Shown here piece by piece: positions 1 to 4,415 of a stretch of DNA of 7,064 bases. The position numbers and the translations under genes are program-made. The DNA lies in contig JADGOP010000121.1 in NCBI GenBank assembly GCA_017882935.1, positions 1 to 7,064 of the forward strand, written 5' to 3'. The notes beneath the pieces are model-generated. The model was given only the letters and a program-made list of their open reading frames with translations. It ran no database searches and was not told the DNA's origin. The DNA comes from Actinomycetota bacterium (GTDB taxonomy: Bacteria > Actinomycetota > Acidimicrobiia > Acidimicrobiales > Iamiaceae). Numbering within the stretch: the first letter of the stretch is position 1; each line of letters begins with the position of its first letter.

Positions 1-741
1 TGGCCGCTCGGCCGGGCGCTGGCCATGTCGGGCCGCGTCACCGAGGGGGTCACGGTGCTCGAGGAGACGTGGGAGGCCGCGGAGCAGCAGTCCCCCGAGG
101 ACCGCGGCGTCACCGCCGGCGCGCTGGCCTCCACGTTGGTGCACCTGGGCCGGCCCGACCCGGCGCTGGCGGTGCTCGAGTGGCCGTGGGACGAGAGCGT
201 CGACCGGGGCGACGGGCCCGACGAGTCGCAGCTCGCCGCCGGGCTGGCACTGCTCCAGCTGGGCCGCGTCGACGAGTCGGTCGGCGTGCTCCGCGACGCC
301 ATGACCTCGGCGGGCCACGGCACCGTGGGCCTCGCCACACGGGCGGCTGCGGCGCTGGCGTACGGGGCCGCGGGCGACACGCAGCGTGCCGGCGAGTTGG
401 CCCAGAGCGTGCTCGGCGATCCGCGCTCGAGCTACTACGACCGCTTCCTGGTGCTGGTCGCCCAAGGCCTGGCGGCGGCACGCTCCGACGACCGCGAGGG
501 CGTCCGGCGGTCGTTCGCCATCCTGCGCGACGAGATCGACCACACGGGCGACGTGCTCTCGCAGGCGCTCGCCCGCCTCGCCGAGGGCCGCGCCCTCGAC
601 CTCATCGGCAGCTCCGACGCCATCGACGTGGCCGCCGAGGGCTGGAGCCGCATGCACCAGCTGGGCGTCGAGGCCACCGGGTGGATCACCGCGTTCGACC
701 GCGGGCTCGGCACCGCGGCCACCGACTCCGTCCCCGCCTGA
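1..741 (+). CDS. C-terminal part of a TPR-like helical-repeat protein (5' end outside window)
   Basis: The frame is open from base 1 (first codon TGG) to the TGA at 739-741, giving 246 visible residues. The true start lies upstream, so the internal ATG at 25 is not a supported start. The sequence is rich in Ala, Leu, Arg, Glu and Asp. It forms repeated helix-turn-helix units of roughly 35-40 residues with TPR-like features, for example LGRPDPALAVLE, LGRVDESVGVLRDAM and AAGDTQRAGELAQSVL. I see no catalytic motif, membrane segment or DNA-binding motif. In actinobacteria such tails often end large signalling proteins, such as adenylate/guanylate cyclase or AAA-ATPase/LuxR-type regulators, where they bind partners. 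That assignment is inference, because the diagnostic N-terminal domains are not in the window. The gene converges on the peroxiredoxin gene, and its stop codon lies in the loop of a strong hairpin. Confidence 0.75.
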   Translation, partial: WPLGRALAMSGRVTEGVTVLEETWEAAEQQSPEDRGVTAGALASTLVHLGRPDPALAVLEWPWDESVDRGDGPDESQLAAGLALLQLGRVDESVGVLRDAMTSAGHGTVGLATRAAAALAYGAAGDTQRAGELAQSVLGDPRSSYYDRFLVLVAQGLAAARSDDREGVRRSFAILRDEIDHTGDVLSQALARLAEGRALDLIGSSDAIDVAAEGWSRMHQLGVEATGWITAFDRGLGTAATDSVPA

Positions 742-752
742 CGGGGACGGAG
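726..752. terminator. Perfect 11-bp inverted repeat between convergent genes
   Basis: CTCCGTCCCCG (726-736) and CGGGGACGGAG (742-752) are exact reverse complements around a 5-nt loop, CCTGA. The stem is very GC-rich. No T-tract follows on either strand, so this is not a textbook intrinsic terminator. It sits exactly where two convergent genes end: the TGA of the plus-strand gene (739-741) is in the loop, and the peroxiredoxin stop is 16 bp away. A shared bidirectional terminator or mRNA 3'-end-stabilising hairpin is the simplest reading. U-less hairpins of this kind are common in high-GC actinobacteria. Confidence 0.65.
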
Positions 753-768
753 CCGAGGGCCGACAGGG

Positions 769-1401
769 TCAGCCGGGCTGCTTGACGTAGCGCAGGTAGG
801 GCTTCTTGGCGTCGAAGGAGCCGAACTTCTCGGCCGCTTCCTCGTCGCTCACCGCGGGGACGACGATGACGTCCTCGCCCTGCGTCCAGTTCACCGGCGT
901 GGCCACCTTGTGGTTGGCCGTGAGCTGCAGCGAGTCGATGGTGCGCAGGATCTCGGCCCAGTTGCGCCCGGTGGAGGCCGGGTAGGTGAGGCTGAGCTTG
1001 AGCAGGTTGTCGGGCCCGATGATGTAGACGGTGCGTACCGTGGCCGTGGCGTTGGCGTTGGGGTGGATCAGGTCGAGCTCGAGCGCCAGCTTGCGGTCGG
1101 GGTCGGCGATGAGCGGGAAGTTGAGCTTGTTGCCGGTGACGTCGGCGATGTCGCCCGTCCAGCCCTGGTGCGACTCGAGCGAGTCGACGGAGATGCCGAT
1201 GAGCTTCACGCCTCGCTTGTCGAACTCCGGCTTGAGGCCCGCCAGCGCGCCCAGCTCGGTGGTGCAGACCGGGGTGAAGTCGGCGGGGTGGGAGAAGAAC
1301 AGCGCCCAGCTGTCGCCCTTCCACTCACGGAAGTTGATGGTGCCGTCGGTGGTCTCGGCGGTGAAGTCCGGGAACTCGTCACCCAAGCGGATCGTGGTCA
1401 T
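769..1401 (-). CDS. 1-Cys peroxiredoxin, Prx6 type (AhpC/TSA superfamily)
   Basis: This 210-residue thioredoxin-fold peroxidase reduces hydrogen peroxide and organic or lipid hydroperoxides in the cytoplasm. The active site reads HPADFTPVCTTELG, with Thr43 and the peroxidatic Cys46, and Arg123 (TVRTVYIIGP) completes the usual Thr-Cys-Arg set. Cys46 is the only cysteine, so no resolving cysteine exists and regeneration must come from an external thiol. The C-terminal arm (NWTQGEDVIVVP, then KPYLRYVKQPG) and the overall length are typical of the Prx6 group. I chose the ATG at 1399-1401 because MTTIRLGDEFPDF is the family's normal start and AGAGG lies 6 nt upstream. An in-frame start at 1470 would add 23 unconserved residues and overlap the preceding gene. 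A promoter and a 25-bp palindrome lie just upstream, so the gene probably has its own regulation as well as possible read-through from the transporter gene. Confidence 0.95.
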   Translation of the reverse strand: MTTIRLGDEFPDFTAETTDGTINFREWKGDSWALFFSHPADFTPVCTTELGALAGLKPEFDKRGVKLIGISVDSLESHQGWTGDIADVTGNKLNFPLIADPDRKLALELDLIHPNANATATVRTVYIIGPDNLLKLSLTYPASTGRNWAEILRTIDSLQLTANHKVATPVNWTQGEDVIVVPAVSDEEAAEKFGSFDAKKPYLRYVKQPG

Positions 1402-1429
1402 CGTTGGCCTCTCGAAAGATCGTGGATCG

Positions 1430-1456
1430 AATACCCGACCGAGTATGTCGGGTATT
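1430..1456. promoter_or_regulatory. Palindromic operator resembling the type 1 IscR (Rrf2 family) site
   Basis: AATACCCGAC (1430-1439) and GTCGGGTATT (1447-1456) are perfect 10-bp inverted arms around a 7-nt spacer, CGAGTAT. The core 25 bp (1431-1455) has the same length and spacing as the E. coli type 1 IscR site. It fits that site's outer half-sites (ATASYYGAC and GTCRRSTAT) at every position. IscR is an Fe-S-cluster-sensing regulator of the Rrf2 family. The palindrome covers the predicted -10 box and start of the peroxiredoxin promoter, a position that suits repression. No Rrf2 regulator gene is in the window, so the identity of the binding protein is inferred from the motif. Another homodimeric regulator is possible. 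Confidence 0.7.
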
Positions 1457-1470
1457 GCCTCAATCGGCAA
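1442..1470 (-). promoter_or_regulatory. Predicted promoter of the peroxiredoxin gene
   Basis: On the minus strand, TTGCCG (plus positions 1465-1470) and CATACT (1442-1447) are separated by exactly 17 nt. They resemble -35 and -10 boxes of a primary sigma factor, with four of six matches each. Transcription would begin near 1435 and leave a leader of about 34 nt before the ATG at 1401. The -35 box overlaps the last codons of the transporter gene. The -10 box lies in the palindrome at 1430-1456, which itself supports this stretch as the control region. Confidence 0.5.
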
Positions 1471-2404
1471 CCGGTGCCGCGGTCGGCTGGTCGCGGCTGA
1501 TGTCGGGCTCGATGTAGAGCACCCGCGCGGCGGGCACGTCGGCTCTCACCAGCACCTCCACCCGGTCGATGGCGTCGGCCACCTCGGGGAGGGTGAGGTC
1601 GTGGCGGAACTCGAGCTTGGCGCCGACGAGCAGCTCCTCGGGACCGAGGTGCTCGGTGCGCACGTGGATGAGCCGGAGCACCGCGTCGTCGGCCACGAGC
1701 GCGGCGCGGATGGCGTCCTGCTGCGTGCCGCTGGCCGACTCGCCGATGAGGAGCGACTTCATCTCGACGGCGAGCACCGCCGCCACCAGGCCGAGCAGCA
1801 CGCCGATGAGCACGGTGCCGAGCGCGTCCCAGCGCGGGTTGCCCGTGGCGTGCGACAGGATCACCGCGAGCAGCGCGATGCACAGGCCGCACAGCGCCGC
1901 GAAGTCCTCGAGCAGCACGACGGGGATCTCCGGCGCCTTGGCGCGGTGGATGAACTGGACCAGCGACTGGCCCGGCTCGCGCTGGCTGCGGGACTCCCTC
2001 AGGGCCGTGCGGAAGCTGAACGACTCGAGGACGACGGCCACGCCGAGGATGGCGACGGCCCACCAGAGGCCCTCGAGCTCGTGCGGGTCGCGCCACTTGG
2101 AGATGCCGTCGTAGATGGCGAACCCCGCGCCGAGGGTGAACAGCACGATGGCCACCACGAAGGCGTAGAAGTAGCGCTCGCGGCCGTAGCCGAACGGGTG
2201 CTCGTCGGTGGCCTCGCGTTGCGAGCGCTTGCCCCCGAACAGCAGCAGGCCCTGGTTGCCGGTGTCGGCCAGTGAGTGCACCCCCTCGGCCAGCATCGAG
2301 CCCGACCCGGTGAACACGAAGCCCACGAACTTGGCCACGGCGATGCCCAGGTTCGCGGCGAACGCCGCGAGGATGGCCTTCGTGCCGTGACCCTCGGTGG
2401 ACAC
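1460..2404 (-). CDS. Cation diffusion facilitator (CDF) family divalent metal efflux transporter, ZnT9-like
   Basis: This 314-residue inner-membrane protein probably exports Zn(II) or a related divalent cation in exchange for protons. Six hydrophobic segments are visible at about residues 11-32, 38-57, 78-100, 113-131, 161-186 and 193-213. A soluble C-terminal domain (about 220-300) follows, of the kind CDF proteins use to dimerise and sense metal. The TM2 signature is HSLADTGNQ, with His43 and Asp47 as metal ligands. Its TM5 counterpart is LLEDFAALCG, with Asp167; no His sits four residues before it. This, together with the DEHPFGYGRERYFYAF segment before TM3, points to the ZnT9-like subgroup rather than ZitB or FieF. 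The start is a GTG at 2402-2404 with GGAG 6 nt upstream. The gene lies 46 bp after the methyltransferase gene and 58 bp before the peroxiredoxin gene. Substrate specificity cannot be read from the sequence. Confidence 0.92.
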   Translation of the reverse strand: MSTEGHGTKAILAAFAANLGIAVAKFVGFVFTGSGSMLAEGVHSLADTGNQGLLLFGGKRSQREATDEHPFGYGRERYFYAFVVAIVLFTLGAGFAIYDGISKWRDPHELEGLWWAVAILGVAVVLESFSFRTALRESRSQREPGQSLVQFIHRAKAPEIPVVLLEDFAALCGLCIALLAVILSHATGNPRWDALGTVLIGVLLGLVAAVLAVEMKSLLIGESASGTQQDAIRAALVADDAVLRLIHVRTEHLGPEELLVGAKLEFRHDLTLPEVADAIDRVEVLVRADVPAARVLYIEPDISRDQPTAAPVAD

Positions 2405-2419
2405 ACCGCGCTCCGTTCT

Positions 2420-2440
2420 GATCGCCCGACCCGGGCCATC
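2420..2440. repeat. Short imperfect hairpin between methyltransferase and transporter genes
   Basis: GATCGCCCG (2420-2428) and CGGGCCATC (2432-2440) pair at eight of nine positions around a 3-nt loop. The hairpin occupies the middle of the 46-bp gap between the methyltransferase stop and the transporter start. It has no T-tract. It may be a weak terminator or attenuator, an operator, or chance in GC-rich DNA. Confidence 0.35.
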
Positions 2441-2450
2441 GTAGGAGGGG

Positions 2451-3293
2451 TCAGGGGACGCGGAACACCAGGAGGTGGTACTCGAGCAGGCCGCGCTTGC
2501 GGGCCTCGTCGAGCTCGTAGGTGGCGCGCACCCCGTTGAGGATCCGGGCCTCGTGGTACAGCCGCCGCATCGCGGCGTACGTGGGCACGGTCTGGGCGGT
2601 GATGTCGCGGTCCTCGATGCACTCGGTCCCCGCTGCGGCAGCCACGCTCCGGTACTCTGCGCCGGTGATGGGCGGCGCGTTCGAGCCGTAGAAGTCGCTG
2701 CCGCTGCGGTGGGCCGCGACCAGGTCGTCCTTGTGGTCGGCGAACACCGCGGGCAGCACGAAGTCGGTGATGGCCAACAGCGCGCCCGGCACCAGCACCC
2801 GGCGCACCTCCTCGAGGAAGCGGCTGCGGCTGGGGAAGTGGAAGATGCACTCGAGCGCCGTCATCACGTCGAAGCTCCGGTCGGCGAATGGCAGCGCGCA
2901 CGCGTCGCCCGCCACGAAGCGCACCTCGTTCGACGCCGCCGGGGTGACCAGCCGCCGCGCGACCCCGAGCTGCCGGGCGTCGAAGTTGAGGCCCACGAAG
3001 CGGCAGTCGGAGCGGGTCGCGTCCATGTGGGCGATGGCGCCCCCGAAGCCGCACCCGACGTCGACGACGCGCTGCCCGTCGGCCACCCCCGCGGCCCGGC
3101 AGACCTGGCGGGTCATCTCCTTGGCGGCCTCGATGTAGCCGGCCATGCCGTCGTCGGCGGTGCCGGGCTCGACGTAGTAGCCCCAGTGCACGTTCTGCTT
3201 GAACGCCACGGCCAGCGAGGAGTCGGGCTCGCGGTCGAGGCGCTCGATGATCTCGTCGAAGTACGGGAGCTGGACGGCCACGGCGGGCGACAC
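2451..3293 (-). CDS. Class I SAM-dependent methyltransferase, substrate unknown
   Basis: This 280-residue cytoplasmic enzyme has a Rossmann-type methyltransferase core. Motif I is VVDVGCGFGG (residues 76-85), the SAM-binding glycine loop. The second strand ends in VGLNFDARQL (100-109), with Asn where many relatives have an acidic residue. GDACALPFAD (129-138) and ALECIFHFPSRSRFLEEVRRVL (146-167) are the following core motifs. The N-terminal NVHWGYY (34-40) and the ECIFHF block resemble small-molecule O- or C-methyltransferases such as EryG-like and tocopherol-methyltransferase-like enzymes. The acceptor substrate cannot be named, because no biosynthetic neighbours are present. The GTG start at 3291-3293 has no Shine-Dalgarno sequence: the leader is pyrimidine-rich and only 20 nt separate it from the tRNA. 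The start could therefore differ by a few codons (GTG at residue 5). The transporter gene follows 46 bp downstream on the same strand. Confidence 0.88.
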   Translation of the reverse strand: MSPAVAVQLPYFDEIIERLDREPDSSLAVAFKQNVHWGYYVEPGTADDGMAGYIEAAKEMTRQVCRAAGVADGQRVVDVGCGFGGAIAHMDATRSDCRFVGLNFDARQLGVARRLVTPAASNEVRFVAGDACALPFADRSFDVMTALECIFHFPSRSRFLEEVRRVLVPGALLAITDFVLPAVFADHKDDLVAAHRSGSDFYGSNAPPITGAEYRSVAAAAGTECIEDRDITAQTVPTYAAMRRLYHEARILNGVRATYELDEARKRGLLEYHLLVFRVP

Positions 3294-3313
3294 TAGGGGC
3301 TGCGGGGAGAGGG

Positions 3314-3387
3314 TGCCCTGGACAGGACTCGAACCTGTGGCCTACCGCTTAGGAGGCGGTCGCTCTATCCACCTGAGCTACCAGGGC
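3314..3387 (-). tRNA. tRNA-Arg, anticodon CCU
   Basis: The minus strand folds into a complete 74-nt cloverleaf. The acceptor stem GCCCTGG/CCAGGGC is perfectly paired, the D stem is GCTC/GAGC, the anticodon stem is ACCGC/GCGGT and the T stem is ACAGG/CCTGT. The anticodon loop CTCCTAA gives anticodon CCU, which reads the AGG arginine codon. The T loop is TTCGAGT and the discriminator base is A. The CCA end is not encoded (ACCC follows), so it must be added after transcription. The tRNA ends 20 nt before the methyltransferase start with no terminator between them, so that gene may share its transcript. AGG is normally rare in high-GC genomes, so this is a low-demand tRNA. Confidence 0.97.
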
Positions 3388-4362
3388 GGGACCTGGGGAG
3401 TCTCGCGCGAGGTGGGCGCGCAGCCGGCCACTAGCCGAACGCCGTGAGGTCGTTCCCGGCGGGAACGAGGAGCTGGTCGCCGCGATCGCCATACCGGTGC
3501 GGACGGAGGCGTTCCAGTCCTCGAGGACGAAGCTGCTGCCTGCGACGCCGGTCCACACGGTGGCGCCGGTTGCCTCGTCGAAGCCGTGGACCACGCCATT
3601 GCTGCCGGCCACGTAGACCGTGCCGTTCGCGACGACCGGGGCGCTCAGCAGCGCACCGTCGGCGGTCTGGCTCCACCTGACCGCTCCGGAGGTGGCATCG
3701 ACGGCGCGGAGCGTTTCGGACGAGAGCTCTGCCGTGGTGGGGATCCGCGAGAGCATCACGGCGAACGCAAGCACCGAGTCCGCGCTCGCGGCGGTGTCGG
3801 CGCGGTACTCCGGGGAGTCGACGACCCGGAGGGCGACGAGCCAGCGCGGCGTGCCGGTGACGAGCTGGTGCACCCAGCCCGAGAGCCCGGCGGGGTCGGG
3901 TGGTCGCAGCAGGATCTTCTCGTAGAGCTGCGTGACGAAGGCCGTCTTGGAGAGCGAGGTGGGGAACCGGGCGGCGAACTCCCCGGACGACGCGAAGATC
4001 TGTGCGACCGACGTGACCGGCTGGCCTGCGGCTCGTTGGGCACGCCAGTAGGTGAACGGCGCGAACGCCGGCAGGCGCCCCAGCTCGCCGAGGTACAGGC
4101 GGGCGAGCTCCTGCGCCTGGGCCTCCCGGCCAGGTCCGGACACGACGGCGGCCATGAAGTCGCCGGCTGACTCCCCGTGCTCGTCGAGGGCTGCTCTCGC
4201 GGCGACGACCTCGGGACCGGTCGGCCGCCGCGCGGCGTCGACGTACTGCTGCCGGATGAGCTGGTCGACCGATCCGAACGGCCCGAGGTCAGGGACGGAG
4301 GGGCCCGTCGTGCCCGAGTCGGTGTGGCGTGCGGAGCCGCACGACGAGGACACCGCCCGCAC
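3349..4362 (-). CDS. DUF4214 protein with partial PQQ-like repeats; frame apparently disrupted near its 3' end
   Basis: As sequenced, the frame runs 337 codons from a GTG at 4362 and stops only inside the tRNA gene. Residues 33-130 and 136-215 look like two DUF4214 units (for example SKTAFVTQLYEKILLRPPDPAGLSGWV). This all-helical domain of unknown role is found in many bacterial exported and surface proteins. About 75 residues of PQQ-like beta-propeller sequence follow (AVDATSGAVRW, APVVANGTVYVAGSNG, DEATGATVW). That is roughly two blades, too few to close a propeller. From residue 294 the frame becomes nonsense and ends in the tRNA-derived peptide LVAQVDRATAS, a typical false tail. In another frame the same DNA encodes the expected last strand and a TAG at 3431-3433, so the genuine end is probably 3431. 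The N-terminus is also doubtful: no good ribosome site is visible and SSSCGS looks like a stranded lipobox. The gene follows the PQQ-S53 gene by 53 bp. It is either a pseudogene or carries sequence errors. Confidence 0.7.
   Translation of the reverse strand: MRAVSSSCGSARHTDSGTTGPSVPDLGPFGSVDQLIRQQYVDAARRPTGPEVVAARAALDEHGESAGDFMAAVVSGPGREAQAQELARLYLGELGRLPAFAPFTYWRAQRAAGQPVTSVAQIFASSGEFAARFPTSLSKTAFVTQLYEKILLRPPDPAGLSGWVHQLVTGTPRWLVALRVVDSPEYRADTAASADSVLAFAVMLSRIPTTAELSSETLRAVDATSGAVRWSQTADGALLSAPVVANGTVYVAGSNGVVHGFDEATGATVWTGVAGSSFVLEDWNASVRTGMAIAATSSSFPPGTTSRRSASGRLRAHLARDSPGPALVAQVDRATAS
3431..3478 (-). pseudogene. Out-of-frame true C-terminus of the DUF4214/PQQ gene
   Basis: Read one frame away from the long open frame, this stretch encodes DQLLVPAGNDLTAFG followed by a TAG at 3431-3433. 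That is a standard PQQ-blade strand pair (compare GVVYVGSNDGKVWAL in the upstream gene) and a sensible protein end 43 bp before the tRNA. The frame would connect if one base were added at about 3479-3490, where the minus strand reads ATCGCGGCGACC; an extra G there would give AIAGDQLLVPAG. The change is either a real mutation or a sequencing or assembly indel. Confidence 0.65.
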
Positions 4363-4397
4363 CGCGTGACCACCGACCGACTCCGACCCTCATCGCT

Positions 4398-4406
4398 GGG
4401 GGGGGG
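4398..4406. repeat. Run of nine G (nine C on the coding strand)
   Basis: Nine consecutive G residues lie in the 53-bp gap between the PQQ-S53 stop (4416-4418) and the DUF4214 start (4362). An ATG at 4391-4393 (minus strand) begins 4 nt after the run. Such tracts can slip during replication and are also sites of sequencing error. Here the run is intergenic, so slippage would change spacing and not the reading frame. No function is shown. Confidence 0.5.
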
Positions 4407-4415
4407 CCGGCCCGG

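Noticed and set aside
1402..1470. N-terminal extension of the peroxiredoxin beginning MPIEAIPDILGRV
   Set aside because: It translates through the promoter and palindrome and overlaps the transporter stop. The shorter start has a ribosome site and the family-typical N-terminus.
1031..2275. Long plus-strand open frame (414 codons) across the peroxiredoxin and transporter genes
   Set aside because: It is antisense to two well-supported conserved genes. Its low-complexity product (rich in H, E, R, D, G, V) has no recognisable domain, as expected of a shadow frame in high-GC DNA.
769..3293. Methyltransferase, metal transporter and peroxiredoxin as a new stress-response operon
   Set aside because: Gaps are short, but the peroxiredoxin appears to have its own promoter and operator. 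No shared regulator or complementary chemistry is visible, so I cannot claim a system beyond gene proximity.
3314..3387. tRNA-Arg as an attachment site of an integrated element
   Set aside because: No integrase, no direct repeat of the tRNA 3' end, and no other mobile-element gene is present in the window.
3199..3447. Plus-strand open frame of 82 codons containing TGLEPVAYRLGGGRSIHLSYQGG
   Set aside because: That peptide is the antisense translation of the tRNA-Arg gene, a known annotation artefact.
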